Part shown: positions 41,557 to 49,632 of the stretch, piece by piece
Numbering within the stretch: the stretch's first letter is position 1
How the letters are laid out: each line of letters starts with the position of its first letter
Origin: Nostoc spongiaeforme FACHB-130
GTDB taxonomy: Bacteria > Cyanobacteriota > Cyanobacteriia > Cyanobacteriales > Nostocaceae
Direction: 5' to 3'
Assembly: GCF_014698475.1 (NCBI RefSeq)
Contig: NZ_JACJTB010000022.1
Location: 1-64,000, forward strand
DNA length: 64,000 nucleotides
The notes under the pieces: model-generated
Told to the model about the DNA's origin: nothing
The model's input: the letters and a program-made list of their open reading frames with translations, nothing else
Database searches by the model: none
Position numbers and translations under genes: made by a program

Positions 41557-43857
41557 ATGGTCAAAAGAATATATTTAAAGTTTGGCTACTCCGTTCAATT
41601 AGAACGTGTACCCATAGCAGCTTTACCCGTTACCCTAACAGTTTACGATAATGCAGGACTATTACAAGAATTAGGTTCTGGTTATTATTTATCTCTCTTG
41701 CCTAAAAATCTCAGAAATTCATTTCGCAAATGGCAAAAATATATTGCTCCTCATCCTGATGATGATTCTGTTAGGCGTATCAAGTTAGAACCTATTAATC
41801 CAAATAATAATCTAGAAATTGATGACAGTAATATTAACTTTGAGCAACTAGCCAATAATTTCAAGACTAACCTTAACCAATGGCTAAATGAAGAAGCATG
41901 GCTCAATGAATATGGAAATAACGATACTAAAATTAAGCAGGTTTTAGAAAGCTACTATTCAGAAAAAGAAGAAATACAAATTTTTCTTCAAACCGAAAAT
42001 AGAGAATTAAGGGGACTACCTTGGCAAGAATGGGACGTACTGCAAAAATTCTTTATTAATCACTCTAATACAGAAGTATCAATTAGTGCCACTAATTTTA
42101 AACGTCCTGAGCAACAGCAAACTCTCTTGCTAGATGCAAGAATTAGAATTTTGGCCGTTTTTGGAGACGAAAAACTAGGCTTAGATGAAGAAAAGACTTT
42201 AATCGTTAATTTAGAGAAATATGGTGGACTAATTAAACTTTTACACCAGCCAGATAGACTAACTCTAGAGCAAGCATTACAAGAACCTAAAGGTTGGCAT
42301 ATATTTTTCTTTGCTGGTCATAGTGGAAGTGACGAAAACGGTAAAATAGGCTGGATTGAAATTAACCCTTCTGAAAAAATTTCAATTGACAATCTTACAA
42401 CTCAACTGGACAGGCTCATTCGAGATAAGTTACAGCTTGCTATTTTTAATTCTTGTGATGGTTTGGGTTTAGCAAATCAGCTAACTTCCTTATCCTTACC
42501 TTACTGTATAGTCATGCGTGAGCCTGTTGAATCCTTGTTCGCTCGTAGGCTATTGAGACATTTGCTTACTGCTTTTGTTAAGGGTAAATCTTTATTTGCT
42601 TCTATGCGTACAGCGCGTGAGTCTCTGCGTAAGGAGTTTGACGAAGAAGGTAAGCATCCTGGTAAAAGTTGGCTCCCTGTAATTGTAGCCAATCCAGAAG
42701 CTCGGCCTCTAACATGGGATGGAATGTTTACCGAGCGTCGATTAGATAGAAAATGGGAGTTCCTTCTTTTTACTATCTTGCTGATAGCAATCATAGGACT
42801 ACCATTGAGCATTTGGGCAGAGTTTGGGAATATTAATACTTTAAAGCTTTATGCTCAACTTTATCCACACCTTGTCATTTATCCATCTTTATTTCTTTGG
42901 ATATCACTATATGGACTATACAGAGCAATATGCCTAATTCGGCAAAAAGCAAAGATATTTTGGGGTTTTACAGCAGTAGTATTTGTTTTAAGCTGCATTG
43001 CTCTAGCTTTAGATTTAAATACTGATCCCACCTTATTACTTGAATTAAAGCCGAACGCCACAACAGTTGTATATCCACAAAAATTTGCCCAAGAATTTAA
43101 CGAGCAGCGAGTATTTAAAAATGATCTAAAAACAATTCCTAAAGATTTATTAGATATTACTCAAATAATTGATTCACGAGGTAATATTACTGCCAAAAAG
43201 CAAAATATCGAAGAATCTCTAAAAAAATTTATTAGTACTCAACGCCAGGAGCAAGAAAACAGAAACTATCAAGGCTATAATAGCTTTTTAAGAAATGTCT
43301 TGAAGTATCATATCTGGAAAGGACAATTCTCATTCAGTCGTTGGTTTTATGCTTTCAGTTACTTTATTATCTTTTTTTGTGCAGCAGAAATTTTTGCTTT
43401 ACTGATGCAAAACTTACTTGCTCCTAATTCAGTATTTAAGAAGCATAAGTATATTAGTTATTTGATTATCTGTGATACAGGGCTTCTGTTGTGGTATCCC
43501 TTTTATTATTACTATACAGACCAAATTAAGTCATTATTATTTGATATAAATACAGAGTTAACTAATCTTGCAGGACTTGTCTATTTATTCATTTTTTCTC
43601 TATTAGTTATGACACTTGTCGTAACCATGAGTCAGATTAAAGTAGCAAAATACCGCCACATTTTAAGTCTTATTGTTATTGCTATAGTAGCACTAACTAA
43701 TTTAATGATAATTCATGGTAGCGCATTTCTAATTGATCAGATGTTTGGAATTAGTAGTCATAGTACTTTTATTACTTGGATTGGTTCAATTAGTTTTTTT
43801 GTTTTTATATTTATTTTAGTTATTTACTTAATTGACAACAAAGTAACCGAAATATAA
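41557..43857 (+). CDS. membrane CHAT-domain protease, 766 aa
   Basis: A caspase-like CHAT domain occupies about residues 190-390. The catalytic pair is His255 in IFFFAGHSG and Cys300 in IFNSCDG, followed by the typical end SWLPVIVANPEA. A C-terminal membrane domain from about 400 has about eight hydrophobic helices, with a 90-residue soluble loop (about 495-580) between them. The protein should therefore hold a cysteine protease at the inner face of a membrane. CHAT proteases are effectors or processing enzymes in bacterial conflict systems. Gaps of 9 bp upstream and 2 bp downstream place it in a four-gene operon. Confidence 0.82.
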   Translation: MVKRIYLKFGYSVQLERVPIAALPVTLTVYDNAGLLQELGSGYYLSLLPKNLRNSFRKWQKYIAPHPDDDSVRRIKLEPINPNNNLEIDDSNINFEQLANNFKTNLNQWLNEEAWLNEYGNNDTKIKQVLESYYSEKEEIQIFLQTENRELRGLPWQEWDVLQKFFINHSNTEVSISATNFKRPEQQQTLLLDARIRILAVFGDEKLGLDEEKTLIVNLEKYGGLIKLLHQPDRLTLEQALQEPKGWHIFFFAGHSGSDENGKIGWIEINPSEKISIDNLTTQLDRLIRDKLQLAIFNSCDGLGLANQLTSLSLPYCIVMREPVESLFARRLLRHLLTAFVKGKSLFASMRTARESLRKEFDEEGKHPGKSWLPVIVANPEARPLTWDGMFTERRLDRKWEFLLFTILLIAIIGLPLSIWAEFGNINTLKLYAQLYPHLVIYPSLFLWISLYGLYRAICLIRQKAKIFWGFTAVVFVLSCIALALDLNTDPTLLLELKPNATTVVYPQKFAQEFNEQRVFKNDLKTIPKDLLDITQIIDSRGNITAKKQNIEESLKKFISTQRQEQENRNYQGYNSFLRNVLKYHIWKGQFSFSRWFYAFSYFIIFFCAAEIFALLMQNLLAPNSVFKKHKYISYLIICDTGLLLWYPFYYYYTDQIKSLLFDINTELTNLAGLVYLFIFSLLVMTLVVTMSQIKVAKYRHILSLIVIAIVALTNLMIIHGSAFLIDQMFGISSHSTFITWIGSISFFVFIFILVIYLIDNKVTEI

Positions 43858-43859
43858 AA

Positions 43860-44462
43860 ATGGCAGAATTAGGAAGTGAGAAAGCTAAATTTATATTAAT
43901 TGTTCTCCTAATATATATTTTGCCAGTAATCTTGATACTCGTCGGCATCATTCCATTTAATTTTCGGTTTATATTATTAATAATCATTGCCATTTCAGTA
44001 ATTTTGTATGCTAAAAATACAGGAATTCTTTTAGAAGAATTAGGTTTCAAACACAATAACACAATACCTGCAATAAAGAGTGTTTTACCCGTAACATTCG
44101 GATTGACAGGATTAATAATAATTCATTATTTTATAAAAGGAATACGAATTGATAATTCTGCTATCCAATGGTACTTCTATTTATTCTTTGTTATTGTGTC
44201 TGCACCTTTGCAAGAGTTTTTATATAGAGGTTACTTATTTTATCTTTTCTCCAAAGTTGGTTTTTCTCAATACTTTCTTGTTACTTCTTCTATTTTGTAT
44301 AGTTTTGTCCATGCAATTTACTGGGACTTACCAACTCTACTGTTCACTCTAGTAATCGGTTTTATTTGGGGATATCACTATACTCGGTTCATAAATTTAT
44401 ATAGCGTCATTGTTAGCCATATTCTATTGGGAGTAGTTGCGATCGCTACTGGATTATTGTGA
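43860..44462 (+). CDS. CPBP-family intramembrane protease, 200 aa
   Basis: Six or so membrane segments carry the CPBP (CAAX/bacteriocin-processing) motifs: APLQEFLYRG (motif 1, where the usual first Glu is Gln), SFVHAIYW (motif 2 His) and VSHILLG (last His). CPBP enzymes cut proteins within membranes and are linked to prenyl-protein processing, bacteriocin immunity and signalling. It starts 2 bp after the CHAT gene, so two different proteases are made from one transcript. Whether the Gln variant is active cannot be judged from sequence. Confidence 0.75.
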   Translation: MAELGSEKAKFILIVLLIYILPVILILVGIIPFNFRFILLIIIAISVILYAKNTGILLEELGFKHNNTIPAIKSVLPVTFGLTGLIIIHYFIKGIRIDNSAIQWYFYLFFVIVSAPLQEFLYRGYLFYLFSKVGFSQYFLVTSSILYSFVHAIYWDLPTLLFTLVIGFIWGYHYTRFINLYSVIVSHILLGVVAIATGLL

Positions 44463-44536
44463 TTTAATAATGCTTTAGTTTATTATGAGTGTCCAATATT
44501 GTCGGCTAAAATTTAACAGTTTTACCTATACCTCTA

Positions 44537-45036
44537 TTAGTACCGATCGCTATCTCTTGTGTTGTATTTAGCAATCATCTGCTCAAAAGCTTCTTGCAAA
44601 TCAATTCCTTGAGAATTAGCTAGACAGATGACAGCAAACAAAATGTCAGCGAGTTCACCAGCTAGTTCTTGTCTGCGTGGCTGTTGCCGTTGTGCCTTCT
44701 TCTCAACAACGAGCGATAAAAGGTGAAAGATAGAGCCGAAGTGATTAGATTGAGCGCACATGGTTGGTATGTAGAGAAGATAGCAGCGCACTTTAACTGG
44801 ACTGCCCAAACAGTGAGAGAAGTGTTGCATAGATAGGGAAAGTTAGGCGATAAGGGGCTTTGGTTGAAATTTCTTGTTTCAGCAGTGTAAAAGTCCTGAA
44901 CCTGCTGTTGCCAATCATGTTGGATTGCTGCTAAGATGTTGGAGAAGATTTGCTCATCGAATACCACTAACTCCGCACTGATTCTGTTGTCGGATTCTAT
45001 TAGTGATAGTTGCCATTGGGGTCGGTTGATAATCAT
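44537..45036 (-). pseudogene. remnant including a MazG-like C terminus
   Basis: The 3' part (44537 to about 44690) encodes RRQELAGELADILFAVICLA and NSQGIDLQEAFEQMIAKYNT, the last helices of a MazG-like nucleotide pyrophosphohydrolase, including the metal-binding ELADIL. The part further upstream is in a different frame and does not give the expected first half. At 44850-45036 an ATG-started frame (MIINRPQWQLSLIESDNRIS and on) looks like the start of another protein and overlaps in a shifted phase. I read this as a rearranged, frameshifted gene pair rather than two intact genes. Confidence 0.55.
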
Positions 45037-46003
45037 CTCGCAATTCTACAAATTCTACTTTATTAAACTTATATCTTGCCTGTTTTAACCAACTGGCGAT
45101 CGCTCTTTTTTTCAGGCGTAAGTGCTACAGTCTGGGTTGAATTTAAACGAAATAAACTCTATAAATCATAAAAACTATATAAACACAATAAACTATATAA
45201 ATAGTTTTAACTATTTTACCGCTTAATATCCAGTATTCCTAAACACGTCTTAGAGAAAAAAAGTGTAATGAAAATTACGGGCGCGATTGGCAACTGCGAT
45301 CTCTGTAGCAATGAGGATGTGAATCCTTCTGGAGGCGATCGCTCTCCACTGGCATCCCGCAGGACTAAGTTGATTGGGCTTCGCACGCCTGCTCAACTTA
45401 TTTTGGCTCAACCCTTACATTACAGCTATAGCCAAGCAAAGTTTTAACGTTTGATGTGTGAGTATGTTTGCTTACCTTATACTTTAGGCTCTGAAGCTTC
45501 TTTTCAGGAATGGCAAAACTTTCTATACACTCCTCTACACGCACTTGTCATATCAGTTCGCAGAGTAATTGAAAAAATTCAACGAAATCATCAGCTTTCT
45601 GGCTCTGCTTGTCGTAGCCATCGCTCTTGGGCTAAAGAATCAGGGTTACACAAGGTTATTTTCAATTAGTCTGCGAACCGACAGACAAATTCGTAGTAAG
45701 TTCTTAACGCGAATAAATTATTACTGTATAGACAATTTTCTGTACCATGTATACATATATTACTCATCTGATGTGGTTTCTGAAAGGCAAGTGGGGCAAT
45801 ACTTTCTATACAATTGCCTACACACATATTTACACGACAAGCCCAATCGTTAACCAGTAGCGATTTTGGAGAAATAAGTTTCTGTACAGTTGCCCCAAAC
45901 AGTGTACATCGTTACCTAGAGCAGAACAAATACAAGGCGATCGTGTGCATCAAATAAACTGCGGTTAAGATTGTGGTTTCCTGCATTACACAGCCCCAGT
46001 AAC
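45037..46003. other. long non-coding region with iteron-like repeats
   Basis: No gene is supported in this 967-bp stretch. It holds the 18-bp-period repeats at 45154-45207, and an AAGTTGA / TCAACTT hairpin at 45366-45399 around a gggcttcgcacgcctgc unit. Open frames at 45451-45853 have TTG starts or poor composition. One of them (from TTG at 45569) has a short hydrophobic run (ISFLALLVVAIALGL), which is not enough to call a gene. Confidence 0.45.
45154..45216. repeat. three 18-bp-spaced direct repeats next to a palindrome
   Basis: AAACTCTATAAA (45154-45165), AAACTATATAAA (45172-45183) and AAACTATATAAA (45190-45201) are spaced exactly 18 bp apart in AT-rich DNA. The last runs into the palindrome AAATAGTT-TT-AACTATTT (45199-45216). 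Regularly spaced direct repeats of this kind are typical of replication iterons or of operators for oligomeric regulators. Confidence 0.65.
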
Positions 46004-46501
46004 ATGAACCTATTATGGAAAACTGGAATTATTTTTAGTGTGATCGCCCTGGGTAGCACTATAATTTGGATTGTCCACTCACAAAATAACTCACCTATCG
46101 CTTTCGCAGAAGAATGGGTTGTTATAGAAGTGACAGATGGCGAAAGCATGACTGTTCGACAAACCGATGGACATCAAATGCCAGTTCGACTTTGTGGTAT
46201 TGATGCAGCAGGGCAAGCATTAAGTAATCAAGCCAAAGAGAAATTGCGATCGCTTGTTGCCATTAACGATAATCAAGTGATGATCATTCCAGTCCAAAAA
46301 GATAGCAATGGAAAGACTATGGCAGAAGTGATGGCTTATGGCAAGGGTGGTGTTGAGGTCAGTTTTCAAGAGGAATTGCTCAAGCATGGTTTGGCTATAA
46401 CACGGCAATTCAATGTGGAATGCCCGAATCAGTTGGCTTTTGAGAATGCCCAAAAGATGGCAGTAGCATTAAAGGTTGGCGTGTGGAGACAATTGAAGTG
46501 A
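46004..46501 (+). CDS. thermonuclease-like (SNase-fold) protein, 165 aa
   Basis: The frame extends to 45971, but the ATG at 46004 (MNLLWKTGIIFSVIALGSTI) begins directly with a signal anchor, so this start is preferred. After the hydrophobic segment the protein follows the staphylococcal nuclease pattern: VIEVTDGESMTVRQ, VRLCGIDAAG, AKEKLRSL, then AEVMAY and a final LLKHGLAITRQF with a cysteine-containing end. Typical enzymes have DGD in the first motif and an Arg-Glu-Arg triad. Here the motif is DGES, and the Glu in the GIDAPE-type motif is Gly or Ala, so catalytic activity is doubtful. It is expected at the cell surface or in the periplasm. Confidence 0.72.
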   Translation: MNLLWKTGIIFSVIALGSTIIWIVHSQNNSPIAFAEEWVVIEVTDGESMTVRQTDGHQMPVRLCGIDAAGQALSNQAKEKLRSLVAINDNQVMIIPVQKDSNGKTMAEVMAYGKGGVEVSFQEELLKHGLAITRQFNVECPNQLAFENAQKMAVALKVGVWRQLK

Positions 46502-46713
46502 GATTTTTTATAAGCGGGGCTTCAATTTCGTGTAATCTTGAAGTCAGAGTTTCTCTAAATGCAAATCCTATTAGAGGATACTCAGCAAAGTTTGCTTGTT
46601 TCATCTCTGTCAATACCGATAAGTCTTCAGATACTGCTGTTGAATCTCTATCAAAACTTACAGAGCTTCTTTGATATAAATGTTGAGTTTTAAAACTATA
46701 ATTTATCTTTGTT

Positions 46714-47163
46714 TTATTCAAAATCTTCAGAGACAAATTTAATTTCTTCAGCTAATCTAGCGTAATGCTTCCAAATATTATACGATTGTGGTGAGTCCAA
46801 TTTATATTTTTTACAATATAAAATAAACCAAATTAGATTGCTTATGTTTCTCTGTTGGTAATTAGGTAATTCATTAAAATTATTAACTAACAGAAGATAC
46901 TCAGGTAGGTTAGCTGTATGCTCAACGCGAAATTCTTTAGGAAGAATACCAACTTTACATTGATAATAATCAATAGAATTTATTCTACCAATAAGCTTGC
47001 CATAACTATTCATAAGTTTTCGGTAATGCTTTTGTGATTGATCAATATTAGATAAATGGTAATTAGCTAGAAAATTAATAATATAAAATAAATTTAAATT
47101 GTTATCATAATCTAGCCGATGCATCAAACTTGTTATTGTTTCTCCAGTCAGTGAGAAAACCAT
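46714..47163 (-). CDS. hypothetical helical protein, 149 aa
   Basis: Predominantly helical, rich in Asn, Tyr and Leu, with no recognised motif. It is the last gene of the co-directional series beginning at 55331 and lies 47 bp after the 369-aa gene. Because every other gene of the series is larger and multidomain, this could be an accessory or immunity-type subunit, which is only an inference. Its A+T content is high, like the rest of the set. Confidence 0.6.
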   Translation of the reverse strand: MVFSLTGETITSLMHRLDYDNNLNLFYIINFLANYHLSNIDQSQKHYRKLMNSYGKLIGRINSIDYYQCKVGILPKEFRVEHTANLPEYLLLVNNFNELPNYQQRNISNLIWFILYCKKYKLDSPQSYNIWKHYARLAEEIKFVSEDFE

Positions 47164-47210
47164 ATCTTTAGCAACATAAACTAGAGATTTGACTGAATCA
47201 AAGATAGAAT

Positions 47211-48320
47211 TTATGGAGTTGGGGTTGGTTGTGTTTGAGGTTCTAAAATCTGTTTCGCTTGAATCTCTGGAGTCTGTTCTCCCTGTGATTGAGCTTCTGA
47301 AGTCGGAGTTGGTTGTGTTTGAAGTTCCAAAGTCTGTTCCGCTTGAGTCTTGGAAGTCTGCTCTACCTGTGATTGTGGTTGTGGTTTCTGCTGTGTTTGG
47401 GGTTGGAACAGAAGTTGGAAACTGATTGCTATCACCACAATTGTTATCGCTATTATCAATAACACTATTATGAAACGAGTCTTCTGGTTCTTTCGAGGAG
47501 CAGGAGATTTCTTGTGTTGATGAGGTTCGGCTGAGGATATTGTTTCCTTTTTTTTTTCCGTTAATAGAGGCTTGTTTCTAACTGGTTCCTCTACAACGGA
47601 TGCAAAGCCTCTCCACACACCAGCTTTGTACAAAATATTTCGTTTTTCTAAATTTTCTGTTACAACAACTAAAACACCACCAGTTTTTGTTTGCCCATCC
47701 CAGCTAATCCAACATTTAGGTAAAGGATGGTTTTGTATTTCTTCGGCTAATTTCTCTAAATGAGAAGTTGATTTGTTTCCTATGTAATATTCTTGATAAG
47801 ATTTTACATGGCTATTATCTGAGCTAAAGGTTGTTTCAATTTGCTGAGTAAATTTATTAATCGTATTTAAATTAGCTCTAAATTCTTCTACTTCAAAAAA
47901 ATCAATTGATTCTTCTACCATTTTACAAAAAGATAAATCTTTATCTAAAATGCTAGAAATTGCACTACAGGCAATTTTACGTAAAACTTCTTCATTGTCT
48001 TCTAAATCGTCAGCTATCCAAACTATAGAATTTAGTACCTTCCTTCCTAGCTTATTAGATCGATTGGGTGACTCAATACCTGTGACTTCTAATAAAAGCT
48101 TATTTTCCTCATTATCTCTCAAAATAATAAGAGACGGCTTTACTTCATCAATTAAATCGTTAACGATAACTGCTTGATTATTCTCGTCACTTATAACTTG
48201 ACGTTTAATTAAGCTAGGAACTTCTACAGGCTGATATTCTTCACTCTCAATTTTACGCCAGTGAATACCTGTTTTGCCCAAAGCCGAAGTTTTTACATAA
48301 ATTTCAAAGCTACTCATCAT
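47211..48320 (-). CDS. single-pass membrane protein with PQ-rich tail, 369 aa
   Basis: Residues 1-120 form an apparent alpha/beta domain starting FEIYVKTSALGKTGIHWRKI. Residues 120-250 form another soluble part containing CWISWDGQTKTGGVLVVVTE. A membrane helix follows (FIIVLLIIAITIVVIAISFQ, about 285-305), and the remaining 60 residues are a low-complexity Pro/Gln/Thr/Glu tail with near-repeats (EQTLELQTQPTPTSEAQSQ). The topology suggests a cytoplasmic sensor or GTPase-binding domain and an outside tail spanning the wall. The gene lies 19 bp after the GTPase gene. Family not recognised; it may correspond to proteins described near prokaryotic conflict GTPases. Confidence 0.65.
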   Translation of the reverse strand: MMSSFEIYVKTSALGKTGIHWRKIESEEYQPVEVPSLIKRQVISDENNQAVIVNDLIDEVKPSLIILRDNEENKLLLEVTGIESPNRSNKLGRKVLNSIVWIADDLEDNEEVLRKIACSAISSILDKDLSFCKMVEESIDFFEVEEFRANLNTINKFTQQIETTFSSDNSHVKSYQEYYIGNKSTSHLEKLAEEIQNHPLPKCWISWDGQTKTGGVLVVVTENLEKRNILYKAGVWRGFASVVEEPVRNKPLLTEKKKETISSAEPHQHKKSPAPRKNQKTRFIIVLLIIAITIVVIAISFQLLFQPQTQQKPQPQSQVEQTSKTQAEQTLELQTQPTPTSEAQSQGEQTPEIQAKQILEPQTQPTPTP

Positions 48321-48339
48321 TCAATACCTTTATAATTTT

Positions 48340-49614
48340 TTAAAAAATCGGCTGGGGAACTTCTAACCATTTATGCCCTTGGATGATTGCAAAGCCATCA
48401 TTATTTTTAGAGCCAATAGCAAATCTAAATAAGGCATTATTGAAAGTGTTAATCTGTTCTTGAGTCGCTTCTACTTTAAGCAAACTTGAGCGTACACGAC
48501 TCTGGATTTCTTGCACGCCAGCTTGTTTTTGTTCAACTTGATTTTTTGCGGTATGATAGGGAGTTTCTCGGTCATCAAATAAGTTAGCAACTTCTCTAAA
48601 CAACCACCACATATTATTACGTTCAGTTAAAAGCTTTTGCTTATTATCGAATTCCTGTTTAGCAATTTCTAAATGATATTTTTCTACACCTAAGTTCGTT
48701 TCAAATTTTTCCAGATTTTCTTTTTCTTTTACTAAAATATTCTTTTTGTTTTCTAAATAAACATTAATAAGAAATAGTAAAATATACCGAAGCGGCTGTT
48801 CTCCATCTTTTGGCTCGTATGGGGCATTAATTGGTGTTTTATGATAGTAAAATTTAGTAAAGTTATTCTCATCAGTTTTATAATGAGAAAATATTACATT
48901 TCCAATAGTTTGTACTGGAGTTACTACAACAGCAACATTATTGATTAAAGAATCTGATTTTAAAAAATCAAGCAACTCACTGTAGGCTATTTTGAGGTGG
49001 TATAATAAACTTTCAGCATCTCTAGCTGTTCTAGTATAAGTTTCGCACTTCATTGGAGCTAGAATGACTAACCGAGGTGACTGCACCTTAGAAAAGGCAT
49101 CCTTTAATAGCTGAGTAATACGCTGAGAATTGTTTTTCTCTTCATGCCATGTTCCAATTTCTCCGTAACTTACTTTACCTGTCTTTTTTTGCATAAGCGC
49201 AGTAGCATCAATAGGAATAACTATTGCATCGCATTGATTTAGCTGTTGTTTAATATAATTTTTTTGTTCAGAAGTTGCATGAGGATTAAAGTATTCACCA
49301 GAGGGGTCTGTAAACCTCAATTTCATGAATTTTTTGCCGTTACTTCCAAGCTCAAAATAAAAACCTTGATCATTCCAAGGGTTTTCTTTAGGTTGCGTTG
49401 GTGTAACTTGTTTTTTTAAGCGTGGATCTATATTTTTGAGAATAGCTTTACATTCTTCTATTGCACGTAAGGTGTTGGTATCATCCATCCAAGTTTGAAG
49501 ATTAGCACGTTCAAAGGTTTTATTAAATTCTTCGTGCATTGCAGCCAAAAGGCTGGTTTTACCAATTCCTCTTAAAGCAACCATTAAAATTTTTAATTCT
49601 TCAGGTTCATTCAT
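48340..49614 (-). CDS. P-loop GTPase-like protein (DO-GTPase/TRAFAC type), 424 aa
   Basis: The N terminus carries Walker A in ILMVALRGIGKTSLLAAM (about 9-26) and a G3-type motif FTDPSGEYF (about 102-110). IVIPIDATAL and LVILAPMKCE follow, the latter in the position of the base-binding loop. This pattern resembles the 'DO-GTPase' proteins described in prokaryotic NTP-dependent conflict systems. The C-terminal third (about 285-385) contains a long coiled coil. It lies 18 bp downstream of the dynamin-like gene, so both GTPases are co-expressed. True nucleotide specificity cannot be read from the sequence. Confidence 0.7.
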   Translation of the reverse strand: MNEPEELKILMVALRGIGKTSLLAAMHEEFNKTFERANLQTWMDDTNTLRAIEECKAILKNIDPRLKKQVTPTQPKENPWNDQGFYFELGSNGKKFMKLRFTDPSGEYFNPHATSEQKNYIKQQLNQCDAIVIPIDATALMQKKTGKVSYGEIGTWHEEKNNSQRITQLLKDAFSKVQSPRLVILAPMKCETYTRTARDAESLLYHLKIAYSELLDFLKSDSLINNVAVVVTPVQTIGNVIFSHYKTDENNFTKFYYHKTPINAPYEPKDGEQPLRYILLFLINVYLENKKNILVKEKENLEKFETNLGVEKYHLEIAKQEFDNKQKLLTERNNMWWLFREVANLFDDRETPYHTAKNQVEQKQAGVQEIQSRVRSSLLKVEATQEQINTFNNALFRFAIGSKNNDGFAIIQGHKWLEVPQPIF

Positions 49615-49632
49615 AGTATTTTCTACGAGTTT

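Noticed and set aside
45451-45853. Two overlapping plus-strand ORFs of 72 and 94 codons
   Set aside because: One has poor composition and one starts with TTG; they overlap in different frames and show no recognisable domain beyond a short hydrophobic run.
46410-46736. A minus-strand 108-codon ORF overlapping the thermonuclease gene
   Set aside because: It overlaps a clearly coding gene on the other strand and the neighbouring 149-aa gene, has no motif, and competes with a plus-strand frame in the same place.
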